From: an uncultured Bacteroidales bacterium
GTDB taxonomy: Bacteria > Bacteroidota > Bacteroidia > Bacteroidales > Bacteroidaceae
Assembly: GCA_937901185.1 (NCBI GenBank)
Contig: CALCHR010000133.1
Span: forward strand, 1-17,040
Reading direction: 5' to 3'
DNA: 17,040 nucleotides
Shown here one piece after another: positions 1 to 8,862 of this stretch; position 1 is the stretch's first letter; each line of letters starts with the position of its first letter. Under the pieces are notes generated by a model. The model had not been told where the DNA came from and made no database searches. It was given only the letters and a program-made list of their open reading frames with translations. The position numbers and the translations under genes are program-made.

Positions 1-7
1 TAAGGGA

Positions 8-3000
8 TTAGAATTTAGCAGCCTTCACATAGCGCTTCTGGCCGTTCACGATGTACAGGCCGGGAGCTGTGATGCGCTCTACGCGGCGGCCTTGCAGGTC
101 GAAGATAGCCTCAGGCTTACTTGCGGTCTCGGTCTGCACCTCTTCGATGTCGGTCACAAACTCTTCGTCGGGGTCGGCAATGCGGAACTTCAAGCGGCTG
201 GAGCTGGAAGCGTTTTGCAGAGCACCGTTGGCAGTGCGCAAGTAAATCTTGTTGGCAGAGACCTTGATGTAGTTGTCTCGCTTACCAGTTAAGTCATATT
301 TCTCCCATTCGTTATCCACTGCATATGAAGAACCTAATTTGTAGTATTTTTCTTGAGCCTTATAGAGACCAATCTTACCATTCTTTACACCGAACTGATA
401 GAAGTCGTAGCTGTTATAAGTCTCATAATTGCCACCGGTAGGATAATTAGGAACATAGGTTTCCACTACGCTACCGTCCAGCTTGTTCTCGCTAACGAGG
501 GCCTCAGTGCCATCAAAGGTCTTTTCTGTAGGAACGAAAGAGCAAAGCATGGTAGCACCTTCTTCGATTTTCTGCTTGGCCTTGAGAATCACGCCGGTGT
601 TGGCGGGGAGCACGCGGTTATCGCCATCCAATTCGCGGAGCACGATGGTGCCAACAGGGTTACCGGCATCGTCGGTGGTTACGTTCTCGGGCTCGTTGTT
701 GGTAATCACATAAGCCGTCAGCGCATCGGGAATCTCGGTAGCGAAGTCCAAATAAAGACCGGCATAGCCCCAGTGGGTCATCTTGAGGTCGTAGCTCTTC
801 AACTCTTCAAGGTTGGGCACTTCCTCAATGTAGAACGCAGCGGCATTGTTGGCTGTGCCCTTGGTGCTGGCAATATGCTGCAAGTTGTTTCCGTTCACCA
901 CGTTGTAAGCAGGATAGCCATACGAGCCGGAGTTGTAGTAAATATTTACCTGGCCGTTAGAGCCATCGATGGGAAGGATGGTCAATCGGTCTTCATATTT
1001 TGTCAAAGCAATACCAGTAGTACTTGTTGAGTAGTTGGTCCAATGCTTGGTGGCATCATCGTAGCTTTGGATAACGTACTGGTTGCCACCCTTCGCCATA
1101 ATCTGCCAGATACCGCTGGTTTGAGTCTCGGGATTGTAGCTGGTGGTCCACTTCAACGTGCCGTTATCATTGTAGGTGTACGCATCCTTCATAGAGACAT
1201 TGGAAGAAGCCGAGCGGATGAAGTAGAGTTTCTCTGAGTTGGGCTCGTTGATAGAGATAGCCTCGTAGGCAGCCTTCAAGCGGTTGTACATATCGGTCAG
1301 CACATCGTCGGAGGCAGCGGTTTCGAGCATAGCCTTCGCCTCGTCGTAGAGCGCGTTGTAAGCATTGGCCGAAGCAGCGCTGGTGGCAAAGAGCTGAGTG
1401 CTGCCGGCTACCTTGGGATGGTTGTTCACATAGTTGTTCAATGTGTTGTAAGCCGCAGAGGCATTGGGGTTCACTGCGGCAAAGCTAAACTTTGCATTGT
1501 CGCCATAGCCATTGTTAGCAAAGCCGAGGTAGTAGTAGCCGGGGAGCTGTTGGTCCATGGAAACATAGAAACCGGTGCCCTCATAAGCGGGACGGATGTT
1601 GAAGTAGCCACCGCCGCAGTCTACGAAGGTCCATTCCTGCACCACGTTCTCCTGTGCATCTTTCTCGGTGCTGGGGATACGGCCGGAAGTGCCTAAGCCA
1701 TACAACTCTTCGTTGGTACCCAAAAGCTTGCCGCCGCCGGTGTAGGGATAGATGTACACCTGGCCGGTCTCTGTACCCTTCATGAAGTAGAAGGCCTGGT
1801 TGGTGTTGCTCACAGAAGAAGTGGCATGGGTTACCCAGTTGCGCTCTTCGCCATAAAAGTCGTACTTAGAGGCGGTGGTGTTGTATTGCCAAACCTGTCC
1901 GCTCTGTCCGTTCACGCTCTTCACACCTACTTGATAGAGGTAAGGAGTGTTGTGGTTGGTGGTCAACTTCACGGGAAGCGTGAGCGACTGTGCGCTCTTG
2001 AGCTGAGCAAGGAGGGCTTCCATAGCTTCGGTCTCGCGCACCAACTCAGCAGCAGTTTTGGCGTTGTCGTGTACGGCCTGTGCCTCGTTGATTTCTATTT
2101 GCGCCGAGCTCTTCAACTCTTCAGACACCCAAGTATCCTGAGTGGTGTTGTTGTAGATTTTGGTCAAGCCGAAATTAGAGAGAGCGAAGTAATAATAGTC
2201 TCCAAACTTAGTAGAGCAATTATTATGTTGATAGCAAGCAGACTCTGTTACGGTGAAACGCAGATAGCGATAGTAGCTACCAACAGAGATGGCTTCAGAG
2301 TTGAATGTCTGCATGCCAGACAAACTACCTTTTACCTCAAGCAACACGTCAACTATGTTACCTCTATTACCAGCAAAATCTCCATTAGTTGAGTTCGTAT
2401 CTCCCTTAGGATCTATACTATTCCAGTCCATCTTATAGCGCATACGATACAAACCAGGTTTGGTAGGTGCTGTAAACGTAGGACAACTTATAGTATTTCT
2501 ATAGTCTCCATTGAAAGAAGTACCAGTACTATTGTAACCATAGCTATCACTATTATCATTTCCAGAATAGAAAGAGTAAGTTTTTAAGTCACCTGTTGGT
2601 GTATAGCCATTAACGCCAGCTGTAAATCCATTATTGTCTTCATCTATGTAAACATAGCCATTCATCCAATGATGCGCAGCATTAAACGATGCAGTCAAAG
2701 TTTCTCCCGGAGCAGCTTTGAATATGGTAGTAGTAAGGTCTTTATACATTTTAGCCTTAGTATCATTCGTCAACGAAGCAGAAGTCTGCGTTCCATACTT
2801 AGGACTAGCCAAAGTTATACTATTTATATATCTATCAGTAGCAGTCTTTGAAGCTGTAGCATAATTTGAATTCAAAGAATAGTCTGCGGTAGGAGCAGTG
2901 AATTTACCTCCAGGCAATTCTTTATTCAAAGTCTTGAGAGGTGTAAAGTTTACTCCGTCATTACTTCCTGACACAACAATCTCTGTAGGTATAGCATGTG

Positions 3001-6000
3001 TACCAGCATCGCTTCTTGTGCTATAGTTGAACTTGAAGTCAGAGAGTTCATTGCCGGCGCCTAAGTCTACTTGAATGTAGTGGGGGGCACCCACATTTGT
3101 ACCATCCCATTGTGAATGGAAGTAAGTACTACTAGATGAATCTATCAAACCACTAATACCTTGTCCATCATCCTTACTTCCAAAATCATTCTGACCTGCG
3201 TTTGAAGAAACATATCCGGGTTGGCCGGCGGTAGCTGTGAGGGTCACTTTCTCTTCGCCTGAACCACCCATGTTGTTCAAGTAGCTTTGTACATTGTTGA
3301 TGGCAGTTTGGAGAGCGGCTTTCTCTGCTGAGAGGTTCACGCCGTTCTTTTGGTTGTAGTAGCCCATCAAGTAGTAGTAGTGCTCGAGGAGCGACTCGCG
3401 AGCGGCTTTCATCTCGGCAGCCGTAGCGCTCAGGTTGTTGCTAACAGACTGAGCTGCGGCAACGGCTTGGCAGGCTTTGGCAATCTTGTCGGTGGAGAGC
3501 TTTACGCCGTCTACCGTCACGGAAGCATACTCTGACTTGATGCCGCTCACCACGGGGGTGCTGCTGATAGTAGCGTTAGCCATTACGTTGATGGCCCAAG
3601 TGGTTTCGCCGATGAGGGCGTCGAGCTCGTCCTTGGTTTTTCCGAGGTCGCTCAGTTCTACGGCGGTCATGTACCACTGTGAGTTGGTAGCGTCTTCGTT
3701 CCAGCCTACCACGTTGTGCTTGGCGTCGACGTGGAGGGCGCGGTTGTTCTCATCCACAAAAGCTACGAGGCCGGGGGCTTTTACCACTACGCGGTAAGCG
3801 CCGGCAGTGGCTACGTCGCTTGATTCGACTCTCACCTGCTTACTGTTGGTTTCCATCTTGCCCACATAGAAGTTGGAGCTCTTGTTCTTGATGTAGAAGT
3901 AGCCGTTGTTGCCGGTGGCTTCGAATATCCAGCGCTGGGTGTCCTTATTCTCGGTCTTCATACCGTCAACGTCCTTGTTGTTGTAGGCCATAGAGAGCTC
4001 TACCTTCACTTGGTTGCCGTCTTCAAAGTCGCCGCTGTTGACCATCTTATAGGTACTTCCGTTCACCACGTTCACCTTGGCGTAGTCGCCCTTCTCCATC
4101 AGGAGGTCGTACTCGGTGTTGAGGTTGCGGATTTGAGTATAGTAGGCTGTTGCGTCGGGTGTGGGATTGTCGTAGACAGCCTTGGCCTCGTTGTAGGCAT
4201 TTTGCAAGCCGGTGGCATAAGAAGACTTGTAGTAGCCAATCTTAGAGTTGGTGGCGTCGGTAATGTCGAGCACGGCCTTGATGTTTTCCAGCAACACGCC
4301 GAGCGCTATCTTTTGCGCTGCAGAGCTGGTGGAGTTTTCTACGTTGATGGCTTGAACGGACTGGCCCACGGTTGTACCATAAACGGTGAGCTTATAAGAA
4401 CCGCTCTTCAAGCCGTTGGCGATGGCTTCGGTCACTTCGAAGTTGTCGCTGTTGGCGAAGGCAATGATGTTGCCGGAATTGTCGGAGATGACGTAGCCGG
4501 CGCCTTTACCGCTTTCGCTGAACACGATGACGTGGTTGCCTTGGCTGATGGTCCAGGTGTATTCGCCTTCGGGGTCGCTACCGGTTTGGTAGTCGGTGTA
4601 CTGTCCGCGGTCGCCCACTGCGAGTTCGCCTTGGCTCCACTGCTTCACTACGCCGCCAGCGCTCTTCACTTCGCCCACGCGGTCTTCGATGAAGAGGACG
4701 GCGTAGTTTTTCTTATAACCATAGCCGGCTACTTCGTTCTTAGCGGCGCTGATGTGGCTGTCAAGGCTGGCTATCTTATAGTCGTAGTAGTCTGTGATGG
4801 TGGTTTGGCCGAAAGGTTTGAAGAAGCCCCATGCCTCGAAGAAGGGGGTGAGGTCTTCGCCGGCGGCCTGACAAGCATATTTATAAATCTTCAAAGCCTC
4901 GGTAGAGGTGTAGTTGACGTTCTGAGTGTAGTAAGTATCCTGGAACGACATGGGGTCGTTGCGCAAGAGGCGATAGAGCTCGGGGAAGAAGTTTTTGTTT
5001 CTGCCGGCTGCGTGGTAGTAGAGCCAGAGCTGGTAGAACATACGCATACGGTTGTTGGCATCGCGGAAGTGCCAAGCGGTGCCTTTGAGGTGCTCAGCGT
5101 TGTTGTCGGCGATGGTTCCACCGCGGGTTTTCAGATAGTCCTGATAGAACATGGCCACGTTGGAGAAGAGGTTGTTGGTGATCTCCGTAGTACCAATCAT
5201 GTTGATGAGCAACTGGTTGGTGTGACCGGTTTCGTGTGCGGGCACCCAGATTTGGTTGGTGGTTTCCATAGCGTCGCCCACGAGGTAGCTCTCGCCGTGT
5301 GCAAACTGGATGCGGAAGGGCATTTGCGTATAGGCGCCGATGCTGGCTTTAGAGTGAACCAAGAGGCGGTTGTTGAACTGCTTGGAGTAGTCTATTTTCT
5401 GTGTGTGGAGGCCGAGGGGGTCTTCTTCGTAGCGACCGGCTTTCACACCCATGATGTAGTGTTGTGAGAGCATCACCTTATCCCACATCTTAAGGGCGCG
5501 CTGCAGAGAGTTGTCGCTGCCGCCTTTGAAGACGGTTGCCACGCTGGTGCGGAAGGCAAAGCGGTTGCTGAGCACGTCGTAGTAGGTGCGGCCGTTTTTC
5601 TCGGCGTTGGTCTTCAGCTCGCTATAGAACTGGCTGTCCTTGCCCAACTCGTAGAGACCGTTGATGCTACCACCGGCGATGTTGATTTGGATGTCGGGGA
5701 AGTTGGTCAGCGGGAAGCTGGCGCTCTGGCTGTTTACGGCATAGAGGATGTACTGCAAACTTCCCTTTCCATAAACGGGGATGATGTTCAAACCCTGTGT
5801 AAGTGTAGTCTTGGAAGTAGCGCTGAGCGAGGTGAGATAGTCTTCTGAGTCGTCGGCAAGGCTGGTGATGGAGAGCGATGCTCCGTTGGCTGGGTTGCTG
5901 CCTACGATGACGTAGAGCACTTCCATATTGTCGGCATAGATACCTGTGGGGTTGTTCATATTGCTATACGAGCTGGTCTTCACCACGCTGCTGATTTCCT

Positions 6001-6880
6001 CGGCCACAGAGTGAGGCTCGTAGCTCTGCACGCGGAAGCGCTTACCGGCTTCGCTGCTCCAGGTCACCTCCTGGTTGTTGCGGTTCTTCTCAGACCAGTC
6101 GTTGTTGCAAACCTTCAAGGCCAGTTCTTTCAACTCTGCGGGCAGGTTCTGATAGGCTGACGAAGCGGTCAGCTCAGCCTGTGTGTCGTAGGCAGGTTTG
6201 AGTTGGGTACAGAGCACGTCGGCGAAGAGCGTGTTCAGATAGCCCTGATAATCTGACTGTTTGGAAACGATGTTGTTGAAGTTGTCGATCTGGTTCCAGC
6301 GGTCATTTACATTGATGCCGCCTACGGTCTCAACGGTCCACCAAGAGGCGGGCAGGATGTCCCAAGTATTTTGGCTCACTTCGCTACCTCCGAGCCAGCT
6401 CACACACTTGCCGGTCAACGACTCGTAGTGGAGTTTGTCGTAGTCGTAGTCGAGCCAAGAAGTAGTCTCGGCAGCCAAGGTAAAGTAAGAATCGTTGGAA
6501 CACAACAGGAGGCTGGTGGTGAACTTGTCTTTCACTCCGTCGCCGTTGGTGTCGTTCGAACTGGAATACGAACCCTGGCTGGTGACGGTCTGCCACTGTG
6601 TGGAACTGTCGCTGTTACCTTGCAGGTAGCGTCCGTTACCGAGGTTGCGCAACACCACGGTGGTGCCGCCTTTCTCCACATACCAGAGCTGTAAGTAGTC
6701 TGATTTGTCGGGAGTGACTCCGGCCACGCCATTGCTGGAAGTGGCTGCCATTGCTTTGCCTGAAGCGCGATTGGTGAAGTGAACCACGTTGCCCGTTGAG
6801 AACTGGGCCATGGCGCCTTCTGCCGCGAACGTCATAAGCAACAGCACAAAGAGAAACATTCTCTGTACATTCTTTTTCAT
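8..6880 (-). CDS. Secreted M60-family (enhancin-like) zinc metallopeptidase, multidomain, 2,290 aa
   Basis: Probably cleaves glycosylated proteins such as mucins outside the cell; that substrate is inferred from characterised Bacteroides M60 enzymes. The gluzincin motif HETGH is at residues 549-553, and E566 in TTEITNN fits the third zinc ligand. Order by eye: signal peptide 1-25 (cut near AMA-Q); ricin-like beta-trefoil about 26-190; M60 core about 290-700; helical linkers near 855-930, 1080-1200, 1585-1632 and 1805-1875; further ricin-like segments near 932-1077, 1635-1800 and 1880-2020; F5/8C discoidin 1212-1576 interrupted by a GEVED-like insert about 1325-1517; a beta-rich domain 2025-2225; and a sorting-tail-like C-terminus (IFDLQGRRV, then GLYIVNG). 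The frame stays open 24 codons further upstream, but MKKNVQRMFLF was chosen as start because it gives a clean signal peptide. The stop is at the window's left edge, so no terminator is visible. M60 assignment is strong; the lectin-like labels are weaker. Confidence 0.9.
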   Translation of the reverse strand: MKKNVQRMFLFVLLLMTFAAEGAMAQFSTGNVVHFTNRASGKAMAATSSNGVAGVTPDKSDYLQLWYVEKGGTTVVLRNLGNGRYLQGNSDSSTQWQTVTSQGSYSSSNDTNGDGVKDKFTTSLLLCSNDSYFTLAAETTSWLDYDYDKLHYESLTGKCVSWLGGSEVSQNTWDILPASWWTVETVGGINVNDRWNQIDNFNNIVSKQSDYQGYLNTLFADVLCTQLKPAYDTQAELTASSAYQNLPAELKELALKVCNNDWSEKNRNNQEVTWSSEAGKRFRVQSYEPHSVAEEISSVVKTSSYSNMNNPTGIYADNMEVLYVIVGSNPANGASLSITSLADDSEDYLTSLSATSKTTLTQGLNIIPVYGKGSLQYILYAVNSQSASFPLTNFPDIQINIAGGSINGLYELGKDSQFYSELKTNAEKNGRTYYDVLSNRFAFRTSVATVFKGGSDNSLQRALKMWDKVMLSQHYIMGVKAGRYEEDPLGLHTQKIDYSKQFNNRLLVHSKASIGAYTQMPFRIQFAHGESYLVGDAMETTNQIWVPAHETGHTNQLLINMIGTTEITNNLFSNVAMFYQDYLKTRGGTIADNNAEHLKGTAWHFRDANNRMRMFYQLWLYYHAAGRNKNFFPELYRLLRNDPMSFQDTYYTQNVNYTSTEALKIYKYACQAAGEDLTPFFEAWGFFKPFGQTTITDYYDYKIASLDSHISAAKNEVAGYGYKKNYAVLFIEDRVGEVKSAGGVVKQWSQGELAVGDRGQYTDYQTGSDPEGEYTWTISQGNHVIVFSESGKGAGYVISDNSGNIIAFANSDNFEVTEAIANGLKSGSYKLTVYGTTVGQSVQAINVENSTSSAAQKIALGVLLENIKAVLDITDATNSKIGYYKSSYATGLQNAYNEAKAVYDNPTPDATAYYTQIRNLNTEYDLLMEKGDYAKVNVVNGSTYKMVNSGDFEDGNQVKVELSMAYNNKDVDGMKTENKDTQRWIFEATGNNGYFYIKNKSSNFYVGKMETNSKQVRVESSDVATAGAYRVVVKAPGLVAFVDENNRALHVDAKHNVVGWNEDATNSQWYMTAVELSDLGKTKDELDALIGETTWAINVMANATISSTPVVSGIKSEYASVTVDGVKLSTDKIAKACQAVAAAQSVSNNLSATAAEMKAARESLLEHYYYLMGYYNQKNGVNLSAEKAALQTAINNVQSYLNNMGGSGEEKVTLTATAGQPGYVSSNAGQNDFGSKDDGQGISGLIDSSSSTYFHSQWDGTNVGAPHYIQVDLGAGNELSDFKFNYSTRSDAGTHAIPTEIVVSGSNDGVNFTPLKTLNKELPGGKFTAPTADYSLNSNYATASKTATDRYINSITLASPKYGTQTSASLTNDTKAKMYKDLTTTIFKAAPGETLTASFNAAHHWMNGYVYIDEDNNGFTAGVNGYTPTGDLKTYSFYSGNDNSDSYGYNSTGTSFNGDYRNTISCPTFTAPTKPGLYRMRYKMDWNSIDPKGDTNSTNGDFAGNRGNIVDVLLEVKGSLSGMQTFNSEAISVGSYYRYLRFTVTESACYQHNNCSTKFGDYYYFALSNFGLTKIYNNTTQDTWVSEELKSSAQIEINEAQAVHDNAKTAAELVRETEAMEALLAQLKSAQSLTLPVKLTTNHNTPYLYQVGVKSVNGQSGQVWQYNTTASKYDFYGEERNWVTHATSSVSNTNQAFYFMKGTETGQVYIYPYTGGGKLLGTNEELYGLGTSGRIPSTEKDAQENVVQEWTFVDCGGGYFNIRPAYEGTGFYVSMDQQLPGYYYLGFANNGYGDNAKFSFAAVNPNASAAYNTLNNYVNNHPKVAGSTQLFATSAASANAYNALYDEAKAMLETAASDDVLTDMYNRLKAAYEAISINEPNSEKLYFIRSASSNVSMKDAYTYNDNGTLKWTTSYNPETQTSGIWQIMAKGGNQYVIQSYDDATKHWTNYSTSTTGIALTKYEDRLTILPIDGSNGQVNIYYNSGSYGYPAYNVVNGNNLQHIASTKGTANNAAAFYIEEVPNLEELKSYDLKMTHWGYAGLYLDFATEIPDALTAYVITNNEPENVTTDDAGNPVGTIVLRELDGDNRVLPANTGVILKAKQKIEEGATMLCSFVPTEKTFDGTEALVSENKLDGSVVETYVPNYPTGGNYETYNSYDFYQFGVKNGKIGLYKAQEKYYKLGSSYAVDNEWEKYDLTGKRDNYIKVSANKIYLRTANGALQNASSSSRLKFRIADPDEEFVTDIEEVQTETASKPEAIFDLQGRRVERITAPGLYIVNGQKRYVKAAKF

Positions 6881-7040
6881 ATTGCTTTTAGTTAAGTAAT
6901 TATATATTTCCGTTATCAGTTTCCACACAGCCCAAGCGCCACTCCTCCCCACCCTTCTTGCGATAGAGTAAAAGCAGAAAAGCCTCTATACCATAGGTAA
7001 AAAGGCCCATTAACAAGCTATCTGTCTGTGTTTTCGGGTA

Positions 7041-7070
7041 CAAAATTATATATTTTATACTAATAGCAAT
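7041..7070 (-). promoter_or_regulatory. Putative Bacteroidota promoter of the M60 peptidase gene
   Basis: Read on the minus strand, TAATTTTG at 7041-7048 matches the Bacteroidota -7 consensus TAnnTTTG. ATTG at 7067-7070 lies 18 bp upstream as a weak -33 (consensus TTTG). Transcription would start near 7034, giving a leader of about 150 nt before the ATG at 6880. The surroundings are very AT-rich, so chance matches are possible. Confidence 0.5.
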
Positions 7071-7176
7071 ATATTTTTATGGAAAATTAACAATTGGTAC
7101 AGAGAAAAAAGTAAGCAGATAGGAAAAACAAGCCATGCAGTGGCTTAAAACGTTTCGATGTAAGCACATAGGATTT

Positions 7177-7281
7177 GTAACAAGGCTTGTTACCAGCGGT
7201 TACATGTGAAGTAACCATCAGTTACATCTGAAGTAACCACCGGTTACATGTGAAGTAACCATCGGTTACACGGCTTGTAAC
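7177..7281. repeat. Array of five 17-bp dyads, GTTAC-N7-GTAAC type, on a 22-bp period
   Basis: Ten pentamer half-sites begin at 7177, 7189, 7199, 7211, 7221, 7233, 7243, 7255, 7265 and 7277, so steps alternate exactly 12 and 10 bp. The last four dyads read GTTAC-N7-GTAAC; the first is inverted, GTAAC-N7-GTTAC. Three central dyads share an almost identical spacer (ATGTGAA or ATCTGAA). The first and last share GGCTT in the spacer. The array sits between the flotillin terminator and the putative M60 promoter, about 100-210 bp upstream of that promoter's elements. The 22-bp period is about two DNA turns, so the dyads face one side of the helix. That suggests a cooperative protein-binding site, but function is unproven. 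Confidence 0.85.
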
Positions 7282-7313
7282 CAAACGCAGGAATGGGACG
7301 CGGGAAAAGAGTA

Positions 7314-7365
7314 GAGCCTTTCGGCGGCTCAGTTCATACGGGCTGACGCCGCGGGCTGTGCGGCG
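7314..7365. other. Two GC-rich hairpins in the 3' flank of the flotillin gene
   Basis: GAGCC (7314-7318) pairs with GGCTC (7326-7330), and CGCCGC (7347-7352) pairs with GCGGCG (7360-7365). The block from about 7310 to 7385 is GC-rich within an otherwise AT-rich spacer. Neither hairpin is followed by a T-run on the minus strand, so they are not obvious terminators. No open frame with coding character was seen here. Confidence 0.4.
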
Positions 7366-7387
7366 GTCCTCAAGGCGGGGCGGGCTG

Positions 7388-7436
7388 AAAAAGAAATCTC
7401 CCGCACCGACCCTTCTTAAAGGCGATGCGGGAGATT
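7388..7436 (-). terminator. Rho-independent terminator after the flotillin gene
   Basis: A perfect 11-bp stem joins 7395-7405 and 7426-7436 (AATCTCCCGCA / TGCGGGAGATT). On the minus strand it is followed by a T-rich tract (TTTCTTTTT, 7388-7396). It begins 18 nt after the flotillin stop codon. The strong stem, U tract and placement make it a good intrinsic terminator that should isolate the M60 gene from the NfeD-flotillin operon. Confidence 0.85.
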
Positions 7437-7454
7437 ATCTATACAGAGAAAAAA

Positions 7455-8825
7455 CTATTTCACTTCTTCAGCCTCTACCACAGGGGCTTCTTTCTTCTTA
7501 GCCAAATACTCGGGAAGGTTCAAGCCGGCCATGTCGAAGAGTTCGTTGAGGGGAGGTACAGACTTCATAAGGCCTGACACGAAGTTGGCTGTTGAGCCTT
7601 TTCCGTCGGCGCTGTTGCCGCCGTCCCAAACAGTGACGTGGTCGATGTTGATGCCCTTCACGGCCTCTACCTGTGTCTTTACCAACTCGGGGAGCTTCTC
7701 GAGCAAGAGGAGCATATAAGCCTTGCTGGCATCGCCACCGGCGGCTTCTACCATCTTGTCGTAACCCTCGGCCTGGCGTGTCAGAATCTCGAAGAGACCC
7801 TTTGCCTCGGCTTCCATCTTGGCGTAGATAGCGTCGGCCTCACCCTTGGCGTGTACGCGGAGCTTCTCGGCTTCGGCTTCGGCCTCGATGATGCGGCGCT
7901 GCTTCTCGATTTCCTGGGGCACGATGACGTTGGCATACTCAGTGGAGCGCTCGCGCTCGGCACGCGCCAACTCGGCTTCGCGCTCGGCGGCATAAGCATC
8001 GGCCAAGGCCTTTGCCTGTTGCACCTTCTCGGCAGAAACGGCGATGCGTTGTGCCTCGGCTTCCTTCTCGCGGCGGTAGGCTTCAGAGTTGGCCACGGCC
8101 ACTTTGGCTTCGTTCTCTCCCTTCACAGCCACAGCATTGGCTTCGGCAGTACGGATACGGGTTTCCTTGATGGCCTCGGCCTTACCGATTTCACCCACCT
8201 TGTCTTGCTCAGCCACACTCACCTTGGCTTCGTTGATGGCCTTGGCGGCAGCTTCCTTACCGAGGGCTTCGATGTAACCGCTCTCGTCGGTGATGTCGGT
8301 CACGTTTACGTTGATGAGGCGCAAACCGATTTTCTTCAACTCCACTTCTACGTTGCTGGAGATGCTGTCGAGGAACTTGTCGCGGTCGCTATTGATTTCC
8401 TCGATGCTCATGGTGGCAATCACCAAACGGAGCTGACCGAAGAGAATATCGCGGGCGAGGTCCTGAATCTGTGCCGGAGTTTGGCCCAAAAGGCGCTCGG
8501 CGGCGTTGTTCATGATTCCGGGGTCGGTGGAGATGGCCACGGTGAAGCGGCAAGGCACGTCGATACGGATGTTCTGACGGCTGAGCGCATTGGTGAGGTT
8601 GGCGTCGATGGAGATAGGCGTCAAGCTCAGGTAAGCATAGTCCTGAATGATGGGCCATACGAAAGCACCACCGCCATGCACACACTTGGCAGAAGTGTTC
8701 TTGGCATTCTGGCCATAGATTACGAGAATTTTGTCCGACGGACAACGGCGGTAACGATTTACCATAGCCACAACGAGTGCAACCACTACGACGATGGCTA
8801 CCAAAGGAATTGTGATTAAGTCCAT
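7455..8825 (-). CDS. Flotillin-like SPFH/Band 7 membrane scaffold protein, 456 aa
   Basis: Flotillins oligomerise on the inner face of membranes and organise functional microdomains; the bacterial prototypes are FloT/YuaG and YqiK. Visible here: an N-terminal hydrophobic anchor (residues 3-22); an SPFH/PHB domain at about 25-190 (including VPCRFTVAIST and LRLINVNVTDITD); a long Ala/Glu-rich coiled coil at about 190-350 with repeated EAEA blocks; and a C-terminal flotillin segment with LPELVKTQVEAV and GINIDHVTVWDGG. The length is normal for the family. The ATG starts 37 bp after the NfeD stop, so the two are probably co-transcribed, matching the conserved NfeD-flotillin pairing. The stop is TAG, followed by a strong terminator. 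No Shine-Dalgarno is evident. Identification is confident; I give no symbol because floA, floT and yqiK type names are not settled for this phylum. Confidence 0.95.
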   Translation of the reverse strand: MDLITIPLVAIVVVVALVVAMVNRYRRCPSDKILVIYGQNAKNTSAKCVHGGGAFVWPIIQDYAYLSLTPISIDANLTNALSRQNIRIDVPCRFTVAISTDPGIMNNAAERLLGQTPAQIQDLARDILFGQLRLVIATMSIEEINSDRDKFLDSISSNVEVELKKIGLRLINVNVTDITDESGYIEALGKEAAAKAINEAKVSVAEQDKVGEIGKAEAIKETRIRTAEANAVAVKGENEAKVAVANSEAYRREKEAEAQRIAVSAEKVQQAKALADAYAAEREAELARAERERSTEYANVIVPQEIEKQRRIIEAEAEAEKLRVHAKGEADAIYAKMEAEAKGLFEILTRQAEGYDKMVEAAGGDASKAYMLLLLEKLPELVKTQVEAVKGINIDHVTVWDGGNSADGKGSTANFVSGLMKSVPPLNELFDMAGLNLPEYLAKKKEAPVVEAEEVK

Positions 8826-8862
8826 AAATGTAAAATATTAGATTGTTAAAAGTTTATTCGTT

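Noticed and set aside
4010..5467. Long plus-strand open frame (485 codons) opposite the M60 gene
   Set aside because: It lies wholly antisense to the M60 catalytic region. Its translation is rich in V, G and H with no domain pattern, typical of the complement of a GC-biased gene.
6881..6952. N-terminal extension of 24 codons on the M60 peptidase
   Set aside because: The extension would bury an excellent signal peptide, and it has no hydrophobic or family character. The leader probably belongs to the 5' UTR.
7177..7281. CRISPR array
   Set aside because: The repeated unit is only 22 bp with near-identical content throughout, there are no unique spacers of 30 bp or more, and no cas genes are nearby.
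7638..8819. Plus-strand open frame (393 codons) opposite the flotillin gene
   Set aside because: It is a mirror of the Ala/Glu-rich coiled-coil codons and gives a low-complexity L/G/H-rich product. The flotillin on the other strand is unambiguous.
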